DNA of 64,000 bases, taken from Pogona vitticeps (taxonomy: Eukaryota; Chordata; Lepidosauria; Squamata; Agamidae). The notes under the pieces were generated by a model, which was given only the letters and a program-made list of their open reading frames with translations, did no database searches and was not told the DNA's origin. The position numbers were made by a program, and so were the translations under genes. The stretch is from assembly GCF_051106095.1 (NCBI RefSeq), contig NC_135786.1, positions 14,106,501-14,170,500 on the forward strand. Direction: 5' to 3'. Positions 53,866-64,000 of the stretch are shown piece after piece (the first letter of the stretch is position 1; each line of letters starts with the position of its first letter).

Positions 53866-55720
53866 GTTAGGCATCCTTCAGTCTCGAGACACTATGGTAA
53901 TGTGCTCAGTATGGAGGACTGAAACAGCATCTAGTGTGGCTGAGAAGGCCAATTCGAGAGGCCAAATCCCTTCCACACTGAAGACAAATCCAATCTGTCC
54001 CCTGTCCAGTTCCCTGATTTTGCTGCTTTCGGGACTACCACTTTGCCTTGGACTGCTGGACAAGGGTCTCTTCAAAATGGGAGAGGCCATGCTGCACCAC
54101 CTGCCTCCAGGATGAACGCTCAGATGTCAAGGTTTCCCATCTGCTGAGGTCCATTCCTAAGGCCTTCAGATCCTGCTTGCAAATATCATTGTATCACAGC
54201 TGTTGTCTCCCTCTGGGGCGACTTCCCTGCACTAATTCTCCATACAGGGGATCTTTTGGAATCCAACCATCAGCCATTCTCACAACATGCCCAAGCCAAC
54301 TTAGACGTTGCTGTTTCAGTAATGTATACATGCTAAAAATTCCAGCTTGTTCTAAGACTATTCTATTTGGAACTTTGTCCTGCCAGGTGATACCAAAAAT
54401 GCAGAACATGAATTTGACACAACTCCGCGAGGCAGTGGAAGACAGGAGGGCCTGGCATGCTCTGGTCCATGGGGTCACGAAGAGTCGGACACGACTTAAC
54501 AACTAAACAACAAAACAACAATACGAAGGCTTCAGTTTTGAATGACCAAGCACAGGACAAAGGTGAGTTCAGAGACAACACATATGGAATATCTTTAGCT
54601 TCCTCCCCTGCCATGCACAAAGGGTCCAGGACTCACTGCAGTACAGGAGTGTGCTCAGGACACAGGCTCTATAGACCTGGATCTTGGTATATGCTGTCAG
54701 CTTCTTATTAAGCCATACTCTTTGTGAATCTAGAGAACGTGGTAGCTGCTTTGCCTATGCATTTATCCGGCTCAATATCTAGGGAGAGAGTGTCAGAGAT
54801 TATTGAGCCAAGGTACAGAAAGTCATAAACAACCTCCAATTCTTGCGTGGAGATGGTAATAGAGGGAGGTGAGTCCACGCACTGGCCCATGACTTGTATT
54901 TTCTTCAGGCTGATTGTTAATCCAAATTCTTGGCAGGCCTTGCTAAAGCGATTCATGAGTTGTTGGAGGTCTTCAGCAGAGTGGGCAACAACAGCTGAAT
55001 CATTGGTGAAGAGGAAGTCCCACATGCATTTCAGCTGGACTTTGGTCTTTGCTCTCAATCTAGAGAGATTAGAGCTTTCTATCTGATCTAGTCCAGAGAT
55101 AGACACCTTCTGTTGCAGTTCCAAAGGGGTGCTTCAGCATGACAGTAAAAAAGATCTCAAACAGGGTCGCCACAAGGACACAGCCCTGTTTCAGATGTGA
55201 AAGGGATCTGATGTTAAGCCATCAAAAACTACAGAGCCCTTCATTTCCTCATGAAATGACCTGATGATGTTAAGGAGTCGAGGTGTACATCCAATCTTGG
55301 GAAGGATTTTAAAAAGGCCATCCTTGCTAACTAAATCAAAGGCCTTTGTGACATCTATGAAGGCCACAAAGAGTGGCTGTTGTTGTTCCCTGCATTTCTC
55401 CTGCAACGGTCTGAGGAAAATACCGTGTCAGTGGTGGATCTATTAGCTCGAAATCCACTGTGATTCTGGATAGACTGTCTGCAAGCACCTAGAGTCTCTT
55501 CAGCACAACACTGGCAAGCAGCTTCCCTATAATGCTGAGAAGAGAGATGCCACGGTAGTTATTGCAGTCGCCCCTGTCTCCTTTGTTCTTATACAATGCG
55601 ACTATGTTTGCATCCTTCATGTCCTGCGGTACTCCACCTCCCCTCCAGCAAAGAAAAATTTTTTCATACAGCTCAGTGATGATGATTTCTTTACAGCACT
55701 TCATCCATCTACAACACCAG
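53866..55720 (-). mobile_element. LINE (RTE-like, clade unassigned), about 1.7 kb, decayed
   Basis: Minus-strand blocks in order are RGDCNNYRGISLLSIIGKLL, EKCREQQQPLFVAFIDVTKA with FDLVSKDGLFKILPKIGC, then RLRAKTKVQLKCMWDFLFTN with DSAVVAH, QEFGLTISLKKIQVMGQ, EVVYDFLYLGSIISDTLSLD, and the 3' part RLSWLGHVVRMADGWIPKDP. It ends at 53866 with the same GGATGCCTAAC terminus as 26779-27330. Many breaks; inactive. A BovB tail (54403-54522) is inserted in it. Confidence 0.82.
54403..54522 (+). mobile_element. RTE-BovB LINE tail inside another LINE
   Basis: Encodes NMNLTQLREAVEDRRAWHAL and VHGVTKSRTRLNN, then the tail 'gacttaacaactaaacaac'. About 120 bp, in opposite orientation to the host LINE, so it is the younger insertion. 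Confidence 0.85.
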
Positions 55721-56159
55721 CTATAATAAACATCAGAGCTAAGGGGGAACTAGTCAAGAAATGTTTCCGGAGGATGTTTTAAAGAAAGTTATAACAGTGA
55801 ACTGGTGGAAGTCACTTAAGCACTTAGATTTAGAGACTCTTAAAGTAATGACAGCAGCAGCTTCATCAGCTGGCATAGAAAGAATACTGTATTCTCTTCC
55901 TTTAGACTCACTCATTCTAAAATGAGAAATTGTTTGGGACTAATAAAGCAGGAAAGCTTGTTTTTCTTTTCCAGATTATGAACAAACAAGGAGATGAAAC
56001 ATAAGTGAGTTACAGAAGACAGTATTTTATGCTTTTCATGTGTGGACTGGTAAGTCTAAGCTTTTTTAAAAAGATATTTTGTTTAACCACAGTTAAACAA
56101 ACATCAATTTTCAACACTGCTCTACTTTTACTCACATTGGTAATATTAAAAAGAGCAAA

Positions 56160-56275
56160 GAATCTTCTGGCATCTTAAAGACCAACTGTTGTTATTTAAC
56201 ACAGACTTTCATGGACTGCAGTCCACTTCTTCAGATGCAGTCCACTTCTTCAGTTCACAAATTCAATCTACAACT
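56160..56275 (+). mobile_element. unclassified interspersed repeat fragment
   Basis: 'ttctggcatcttaaagacc', 'gactttcatggactgcagtcc' and a repeated 'gtccacttcttcagatgc' match a widespread reptile repeat whose superfamily I cannot state. The 'cagtccacttcttcag' part is duplicated locally. Confidence 0.4.
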
Positions 56276-56384
56276 TTTCCAGGTAGGCTTGACAAGAAAA
56301 ACATAATGTCTTAAAATTCTGGAAAGTTGCTGGACTCTCTGTGGTTATGGTGGCTGGGGTATTCTGGGTTTTCTATTCCAAATA

Positions 56385-56479
56385 CAGTGGACCCTCTACT
56401 TATGGAATTAATCCGTATTGGAACGGTGGCTGTAGGTCAAGTCTGTAACTCGAAAAGTCTGTAAGTCGAGGGTCCACTG
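56385..56479. mobile_element. Tigger-type MITE, 95 bp, minimal
   Basis: Ends CAGTGGACCCTCTACTTATG and GTCGAGGGTCCACTG, flanked by TA (56383-56384 and 56480-56481). It consists of almost nothing but its terminal repeats. Confidence 0.85.
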
Positions 56480-56499
56480 TATATAACCTTTCCCAAATG

Positions 56500-56735
56500 A
56501 GATCTGTCTGGTGCTGACACTGATGACATTTCAGTGCCAGGTCAAAACCTTCCTGTTCCAGAAGGCTTTTAATTGAAATAATATCAACTGTGGGTCCTGA
56601 TGGCAATTTTTAGAGTATATATTTTAATTGTATTTTAATTGTTTTATCTTTTTATTGTATTTTAATTGTTGTAAGCTGCCCAGAGACCTTTGGGTAGAGT
56701 GGGCGGCATATAAGTTAAACAAACAAACAAACAAA
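56500..56735 (+). mobile_element. L2-type LINE tail
   Basis: 'ccaggtcaaaaccttcctgttcc' and the tail 'gtaagctgcccagagacctttgg..gtgggcggcatataag' followed by (AAAC)n. Confidence 0.6.
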
Positions 56736-59097
56736 CTTCAACAGGCAACAGTCTGCTGAACTGTAACAGCTCATGAAGAATTGCAAACACAGCAGGACTT
56801 TTCAGTTCCCTTGCACAGGATTTTGAATTGTGAGACAAATACTATTTTCCTCCAAGACCCAAAAGCTACCAGTGAGAGTCTGCTGCTATTTATATACAAT
56901 TAGAACTAAGGATTTCTGAACCCAGAAACTGATATATTTATGAACCCAGAAATATATTCTTTGAGTATACAAACCCCCACTGTTGGTTCTGCTAACATTT
57001 TTCAGTCCTTTCGTATAATTCAAGGTGGGAACAGTGTCATTATCTTGCCATCATTGTTAAACTATAAAACTAAAATCCTTTGCAATTCAGTATAACCCCC
57101 CCCCCCCGGTGTAAAAGCAGATCTAGACCCAACTACTTCTTATCTCAATTTCAAAAGTGCAAAAACAAGAGTCCATAAATAGAGCTGAAAAGAGGTTAAC
57201 ATTGTAGATAGGTAACGGAGGCAATCTCTTTGGGCTTGCAAAACCACCCTTTTCACTCAAATCCTGTAGACTAATCACCAAGCAAAGCAAACTAATTTGC
57301 ATACCGGATATTAAATATTCCTGTTGCAATACTCAGAATGATGCTTTCATTAAAGATGTTCATCTTCTAGGCAAAGGCTATTGGCTTCTGGCCTTACGCA
57401 TATCCCCAGGAGTGACTGTTGGGGGGTGAGGGAAACTTATGAGAGATCCTGATATCTATGTGTGAGACTTCTAATTACAGAACACACAAACAGGCTAGAA
57501 GTTCCATATTTAAAGCAGTAATTTATGCATATTAGTCTACCTGTTACGGTTCTTCACTTTTGTCCAAAAAAAAAAAAGGTGTGTGAAGGGGAGGACAAAG
57601 TCTGACTATGCTGAAAGATCAGCATCCTGAGACACTACATATTCCATCTGAAAGGCAATGCACCAGGTTTTGAATAAGATAGCTTAGAAGAGTAAAGTAT
57701 ATATAGTGTACACTTCTATGTTTATTAATTTTGTCTTCTTTACAACCAAATTACTCATTGTGCTAGAGCAGATGTCATAGCTAAATCACTGCTTGAACGT
57801 CACGGGTGTACTTCAACCTCATGTGTTGCTTCCTCCCCCTTCCCCTCCTACTCCAATTTCTTCCCTCACTTCCTGATTCACAATAATTACAGTGTGGCAT
57901 TGCATTCCAATCAGGCCAAAAAATTATTGCTGTTACTGCAACTCAAACCAGAACTGGAAAATACAATTTGTAGTAGACCTACATTTCTGATTCAGAGGCA
58001 GATTAAGGTCTGTGCTCATGCTAACTGCAATTTGCCCACATAAAAAGCAACAGCAAACAGTACTTACTTCTATACATTAGGAAGTAAAAAGGTAAATTAG
58101 CACAAGAAAGCCCAGATGGTCAAAATGTGATTTGTTCATGGCGTCCAAAGTATGCCATTGCTTTCATAGAGCCACAAATTTTCAGTGTTCTCAGCAGAAA
58201 ACAAGCAAGTTATGTATAATTTAACAAAGAGATGCATATGTCTTGCACTGAGTTATCTGGATATATGTAAGGTATCAAAAAGAATAGAAAAGAAGGAAGG
58301 GAACATTTCTTAGCAGGAGCAGAAATGTCTCTCTAGTTACCCATTTTAACTGCAAGCAATTTAGTCCTGACACTTCCTGTTTCTGTTCAATTTGCTGAAA
58401 CAGAAAGTATCCTCATGTGTCTTCTAGTCTAGAGAACTTCAGCTTTAGCTGAACTATTCAGTAAATATTATACAGTATATCTTTTCTAAAAGGCTCACTT
58501 CTGTAATAATATTCAGGATCTACTGAGTAACTTGATGCCCTGACCACTATCTTAAGCTTACTGTCTACATACAACATCCAGCAATAAATAACAGCTTGGC
58601 AGTCAGTAAGATATTTTTAAAACTAACAAAAACTTAGGAAGCTCAGGTGCTTTAAGGCATTTGGATCTAAGTTATAAATTATGTTACACCTGAAAATGTT
58701 AAAAGCCTTTTGAAAAACTAGGTTTGCTTGTGATTAAAGCCGTTTGTGAATTACCAAGAGCACCTTCCTAAATTTTATAATATCATTACTGCGCTTTATT
58801 TCAACAATATGTACAGAAAATGATACCATTTAACAAATAATAATATATGAATGCTTAAGAAGTTTACAAAATGTACTTCAGTCATGGAAGTGCTGAAGCT
58901 TTCTTCAGGTACCATAAACAAACACTGGAAGACCATTCATTTTAGTGCTACAGCAATTCCCATCACCTTTAATTTAAGATGCAAGCATCATACTTGTCTA
59001 CAGAATTCTAGAATAATAAATGACAAAGAAAATGATTACAATTAATACCAAGGGATACAGCTGATTATTTAAATTCCAAAGCAAGGAAATAAGCACC
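56736..59097. other. stretch without recognised features
   Basis: AT-rich DNA with a C-run near 57097-57108. No exon or element ends identified. Confidence 0.35.
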
Positions 59098-59545
59098 TCC
59101 GATTTATTTCGATATAATTGATAATTAGAAGAGGCAAGATTGTTTAGTGCTTTTTCCCTAGTTGATACAGGTGAAACATTATAAAGGTTGACGTCATTAA
59201 AAATATACCAATTTTATTTAACAGCTATCATACATAAAAAACAAATCTAAAGAAAAACAACATATACAACCCACCCACCAGGACCACTGGAGATACTGTA
59301 CTATATTTCCTTCCCTTTACAGAGCCCCATTCCTCTTCCAGAAATACATTGACTCTTGCAAAGATACACAGTCCTTTGTTAACACAAAATCAAGAAATTC
59401 TCCCCATATATCTCTAAACAAGGAAAATAAATATCTTGATTTATCTTAATAGATAATTAGAAGGGGAAGACTGCTGGTTCATGTTTTTCTCCTAGTTGAT
59501 CATTTGTACAGGTGAAACACTATAAAGGTTGACTTTCACAAAGAC
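59098..59545. repeat. two diverged direct copies of an ~100-bp segment
   Basis: 59098-59200 and 59438-59545 share the order 'gatttat..gataattagaag', 'tagttgat', 'acaggtgaaaca' and 'tataaaggttgac', about 340 bp apart. Function unknown. Confidence 0.6.
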
Positions 59546-61030
59546 ACCTCCTGACAAGTACTGAGAATATCAGTTAATGTACTGTACATGCTGTTTCCAT
59601 AACCCTTTTTATTTTAATAGGAATATAGTTCCCATAATAATTCTAAGAACAACCTTCACATAGTTCATTTTGCCATGTCTTGAATTTAATTCAGAGGTAA
59701 AGCAAATGAAATGTATGCATTCTGCCTCTTATAAGCTACACACAAAGACCACTGCTGCTACTCAAAATGGTGAATGAACAGGAGTTTGGGATTTATATTT
59801 TTAATTCACTGCAAATTTGTAGCATCAGACAAGAATCAGTTGTCATTAGTTCACATGCTACGTATCAGAATGCCTCCGCAGAACAATAATCTTGGTCTAC
59901 ATATCAAAGTTTTGTGAGACTTGGCTAAAGAATGCTAAATACAACAATCACTGATTCCTACTTCAGATTTTTTAATAAAGATGCTATATATATCAGAGAA
60001 AAACAGTTACTGTGCTTCATCTTAACAGCAACTGTATTTTTACAAAGCAATAGATAATAAAAGCTGCTTTGATCTTTGCAGACTCTCATTAAATCTCTAA
60101 ACACAGAAATTAACACAAGAGTTTCGCTAACCTTTAGATGGGAAAATTTACAGGTCAGAGTTGGGGTTCAGGTTTTTCTGGGAATGTATAGAGAACAAAA
60201 AAAAAAGGACCCAAAATCTTTGCTTGTTTCTTAAAAAACATTTAGGTGTAAAAGACTGCACAGAAGGTTTTCTGATGGGATGGGCTTGGAAACGGAGAGA
60301 GAGAAAGAGGGCTATTTCAGCCTATACTTGGTGTGGGAAGAGCTTTAATGGTTCTAGCTGGTATTGGTTCTCGCTGGTTTTTCTGCTACAGTGTCTGCGC
60401 TAACTGCAGCTCTGTGTGGGAGTAAAGAAATGACAGGACTAGGTTTCAAACCATTAGAGCAACATTTGCAAACAGACTTTTAAAATCAGGTACAAATGGA
60501 AATGTCTTTTTCCTCCTCCTCCTCATTTCCCCAATACCTCTTCTATCATTGAACTCTACTGGTTCTGTAAAGCACAAGAGGTGATTAAAATACAGCCTTG
60601 GAAACATTTTTTGTTTCAAAAATCTCATTTCAGTCATTTGCCCCTTCAGGATCTTTCTGATCATCATAATCTATACAGCGCTACCAATTTCACTTCTTAG
60701 ACTACTGTGAGTTATGTAGCCAAGTACGAGCATCCATGCACAAGAGCAAGGTACCAGCAAAAGCAGGCTAACTCTTTAAGATTTTCAGAAGTGTACACAT
60801 ACACAAACTGAGGAAAAGGGGAATTAAGAAGCAACTCCCATCCAAGAAACAACTCAATGGATACCCACAGAAATCTGGCTACTGATAGAGGAGGACTGAA
60901 ACAAGAAATACAGTACACATTACAATACAACGCAGCACGCCAGGAATATCCTGCAGATCTTTCCCACAATACAGGACTTAAAATTTATATTTAAGCATGT
61001 TAAATAAATCAAACTGAATATCCAAAGTTT
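59546..61030. other. stretch without recognised features
   Basis: AT-rich DNA, no supported gene or element. Confidence 0.35.
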
Positions 61031-61043
61031 TTCTTGAATGTTA

Positions 61044-61362
61044 GGTAAAGATAAAGGTTCCCCTTGACATTTAGTCCAGTTGTGTCTGACTCTAGGGCGC
61101 GGTGCTCTTCCCCGTTTCCAAGCCGTAGAGCCAGCGTTCGTCCGAAGACAGTTTCTGTGGTCACGTGGCCAATGCGACTAGACAAGGAACAACATTACCT
61201 TCCCACCATGGTGGTAGCTATTGCTTTCAAACTGCTAGGCTGGCAGGACCTGGGACTGGAGCTCACTCCATTGCGTGGATTCAATCTTACAACTGCTGGT
61301 CTTCTGACCTTGCAGCACAGAGGCTTCTGCAGTTTAACCCGTAGCGCCACCACGTTCCTCTC
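61044..61362 (-). mobile_element. Sauria SINE, 319 bp, perfect 13-bp TSD
   Basis: Flanked by TTCTTGAATGTTA (61031-61043 and 61363-61375). The minus strand starts with the tRNA-like head GGTGGCGCTACGGGTTAAAC and ends with the tail TTATCTTTACC. Same family as 52273-52617, with a short deletion in the body. Confidence 0.92.
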
Positions 61363-61433
61363 TTCTTGAATGTTACACAATGCTTATTGCTACTTTCAGA
61401 TTCAGCGGTAATATGCTTCTGAATACTACTTTA

Positions 61434-62372
61434 CAGTGGGCCCTCGACTTACGAACGGCCCTAGTTGCAAACTTTTCGGGTTGCGAACCCGATCTCATCG
61501 CAAGTAGTAAACCCTACTTGCGAACGTGGATCGGGTTACGAACCCAAAAGGCAGGGAGAAAGGGCGGGAAATGCGAATTTCCTGCCCTTCCTCCCTGCCT
61601 TTGGAGCTTTCAAAAGGCTGAGCTCAGCCGGCGCAAAGGGGACTGACCATTGCGTGGAAGGAGGGAGCCAATTTCTCCCTGGCTGGCCGGCTTGCTTCCG
61701 AAGCCAAAAAGGCAGGGAGAAAGCACGGGAAGTTCAAACTTCCCGCGCTTTCTCCCTGCCTTTTTGGCTTTGGAGGTTTCCGAAGGCTTCCTCCAATGTC
61801 AGAGGAAGCCTTTTGAGAGCTCCGAAGCCGCCCATCGTGGTGGCGGCGCGGACCCCCAGGGAGGTCTCCCAGGGCTTGCACGCCACCATGAGAGACCTCC
61901 CTGGGGGTCCTCCCCACCGCGATCAGTGCCTTCAGAGGTTTCAAAGGGCTTTCCCCAACATCAGAGGAAGCCCTTTGAAAGCTCCAAAGGCAGGGAGGAA
62001 GTGGAGCACCGGGAGGCTAGAGCTGGCTGGGCACTTGGCCGCTCGCCCCCTGGCCGCGTGGAGGCAGCGGAGCACCGGCAGGCTTTGGACTGGTAAGTCC
62101 TTTTAAAAAAAGCTTTTCTGTGTGGGTTTTGGAGAGTGGGTTTGGACTGGGGGGGTTATGTTTCTGTGGGTTTTTGTATGTGTGTGTGTGTTTTGCAGTC
62201 TCAACGTGGGACTTGCTCTTTTTATTTTTATTTTTGTATTTTTTTGAAATGCTGGAACAGATTAATTCCGTTCCCATGCATTTCAATGGGAAGTGGTAGG
62301 TTGACTTATGAACTTTCTGAGGTACCAACGTCCTCCCAGAATGGATTAAGTTCGTAAGTCGAGGGCCCATTG
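61434..62372. mobile_element. Tigger-type MITE, 939 bp, hairpin array
   Basis: Ends CAGTGGGCCCTCGACTTACG and GTAAGTCGAGGGCCCATTG, flanked by TA (61432-61433 and 62373-62374). The GC-rich interior is a chain of at least five hairpins: 61546-61604, 61701-61770 (34-bp arms, one mismatch, 2-base loop), 61778-61820, 61850-61910 (19-bp perfect arms) and 61931-61982. Open frames across it are by-products of GC content; no transposase is visible. Confidence 0.82.
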
Positions 62373-62601
62373 TATTTATTTATTTATTATTTCTAAGGAA
62401 AAGACAATCCATCATGTTACAAGTAATAAATACAAAGCTTAACATAGTAAACTGTCATCTTACTTGTATAATTTAACTGGTGACCAAATGCTATTCCCCA
62501 CATTTCTCAAAAGCACATTTACAGCATTCCCCATCTCATCTTAAAGAAATATTAACCAATATGCTCCAAATTGTTTTCCAAACCACGTGTCTCAAGATTT
62601 A

Positions 62602-63279
62602 CCGTATTTGCCGGCATACAAGACCATTTTTTTGGCCCAAAAAACATGCCTCCAAGTTGGGGGGGTCATCCTGTACGCCGGGTGCACTTCATTTGGGCCA
62701 GGAAGGAGCCACCGCCGGCGCCGGAGAGGAAGGCAGGCGGGCAGGCAGGCAGGCGGTCGGGATGGAGGGAGGGAAGCAGAGCTGGCCATGCTTGAGTGGC
62801 CAGAGCCCGCCGCCGGGCTGTCCACGGCCCCACGCCACTGAGCCAGCTGCACGCTCACTCGCCCGCCACCCGCCCACTTCCCCTCTTACTCCTCCTCCTC
62901 CTCCCACCGCCCACCCAGCCTCTTCCTCGCTCTCTCGCTGCTTGAGCCAGCTGGCGCGTGCTCCCCTGCTGCCTGCCCGCTTCCCCCTTCCTCCTCCTCC
63001 TCCCACCGCCCACCCAGCCTCTTCCCCTCTTCCTCGCCCTCTCGCTGCTTGAGCCACCCGCCCGCTTCCCCTCTTCCTCCTCCTCCTCCCGCTGCCTGCC
63101 TAACCTCTTCCCCTCTTCCTCGCCCTCCTCCCCGCTGGCCATGAACTTCCAGGGCGGGCCCGGGCAGAGCCCCGGGCAGCCGCCGCCGCCGCAGAGCCGT
63201 CCAATCTATATTTTGAGTGGAAATGTTGGGGGGGGGGTCATCTTATACAGCCAGTCGCCTTGTACGGCGGCAAATACGG
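62602..63279. mobile_element. TA-flanked MITE with CCGTATTTGCCGG ends, 678 bp, GC-rich core
   Basis: Ends CCGTATTTGCCGGCATACAA and CGGCGGCAAATACGG, flanked by TA (62600-62601 and 63280-63281). The core 62700-63200 is very CpG-rich and contains three tandem units of about 85-110 bp with 'cctcctcctcctccc', 'gcccacccagcctcttcc' and 'ctctcgctgcttgagcc'. An ATG at 63141 in a fair Kozak context opens a short frame starting MNFQGGPGQSP. Same terminal family as 16291-16798. Confidence 0.78.
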
Positions 63280-64000
63280 TATTTTATTGGCATATTTTAA
63301 TAAAGGCTTCCAGTTTTCAGTGAACTGACTGTGCCTTATTTCTCCTCTATATGGTCTAACTTTATTAGTCATCTTTTTCATCAACATGGGAAAAAAGAAA
63401 GAAATTGAAAAAATATTGATGCTTCTGAATACTACTTGATGGAGAACTACAGAACTATTGCCTCAATGTCTTTCCTGTTGGGTTTTCAAAGGCATCTGGT
63501 TGATCAATGTGAAAAAATGGGTGGGTCTGACATATCAGGATTCTTAAGACTGTGTACATTGTGTGCTTATCAACATTTACTTGCTACCCTAGTCTTCAAG
63601 CTCCAGGACTGAATTATGACAATGTCTATGCAAACACAGGTAAAGAAATTATCCAAGTTTGGTTTGTTTGTTTTTTGCCTAATTTTAATTTGATACAGCC
63701 ATCAACCTGCCCCTTGATTCCATGAACATGAAGTAATCAATATAATTTGTATTTTGGCTTCTAAGACTTTTTTTTAATTATTCAGGCTCCACAGTCCCTT
63801 TTTGTAAAAAAAAAAATTAGTAGGTCATATACTGTACACCTGAAACTAGTCTTACTTTGTCTAAGCATAATGCACTATACACAAACCTAAGCCATCCTTA
63901 TTATTGTTCTATTAAAATAAATGAATGTCAATATGTGGCTAAGTAAACAAGCCCAGAACACTGTAAACCAGCTCTGAATGGAGATTTTTCTGATCATTAC
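63280..64000. other. right edge, repeat remnant and AT-rich DNA
   Basis: 63419-63540 ('atgcttctgaatactactt', 'aaaggcatctggttgatc') resembles a dispersed squamate repeat; the same 19-base start also occurs at 61409-61427. The rest is AT-rich and unrecognised. Confidence 0.35.

Noticed and set aside
61465-62106. Plus-strand open frame of 213 codons
   Set aside because: It spans the hairpin array of a MITE; inverted repeats give matching frames on both strands. No domain and no splice context.
62480-63323. Proline-rich frames on both strands
   Set aside because: They follow (CCT)n-rich tandem units in a MITE core. I list the ATG at 63141 only as a possible captured start, not as a gene.

Overview
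The window looks like squamate reptile (lizard or snake) nuclear DNA. It carries intron-split vertebrate genes, Sauria SINEs whose 3' ends match BovB, many RTE-BovB and L2/CR1-type LINE pieces, Tigger-type and hAT-type MITEs, a Penelope-like element and long microsatellites. Nothing looks bacterial or viral. I cannot name a species.

Two host genes are supported and they converge. On the + strand, RPL27A (ribosomal protein L27a) has a CpG-rich promoter at about 2.3-2.7 kb, a TOP-type start and five exons between 2658 and about 10765. The exons rebuild a complete 148-residue protein. Its fourth intron contains a strong H/ACA snoRNA-like fold at 9233-9373. On the - strand, ZNF831 (a HIVEP/schnurri-related two-finger C2H2 protein) has one very large coding exon (37130 to about 32895) and four further exons (29398-29247, 20670-20510, 17078-16987, 15784-15005). 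All five join in phase and give about 1,780-1,806 residues. The first coding exon ends in a 36-bp unit repeated three times, and each unit holds an identical potential splice donor.

Almost everything else is repeats. Region by region: 0-0.9 kb is an antisense L2-type LINE. 2.7-10.7 kb is RPL27A with Tigger, hAT, L2 and SINE pieces in its introns. 10.9-12.1 kb holds a BovB tail and a Tigger MITE. 13.98-14.83 kb is a young BovB insertion in the probable ZNF831 3' UTR, in sense. 15-37 kb is ZNF831, with MITEs, LINEs, a composite (TC)n(TA)n microsatellite and a 911-bp hAT-like element in its introns. 37.2-64 kb is probably ZNF831 upstream intron or intergenic DNA. It holds BovB copies, a Penelope-like element interrupted by a hAT MITE, L2 and a second LINE family, Sauria SINEs and two GC-rich MITEs. 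I found no host coding exon there.

I did not find a clear undescribed gene system. The most interesting signals are: (a) several MITEs, with at least two different terminal sequences, that share an internal cassette made of a YY1-like GCAGCCATTTT core and a GATCAGCTG box; (b) arrays of near-perfect hairpins inside three MITEs; (c) the triplicated splice donor of ZNF831; (d) the intronic H/ACA snoRNA candidate; and (e) RPL27A lying next to ZNF831, two genes that sit on different chromosomes in human.
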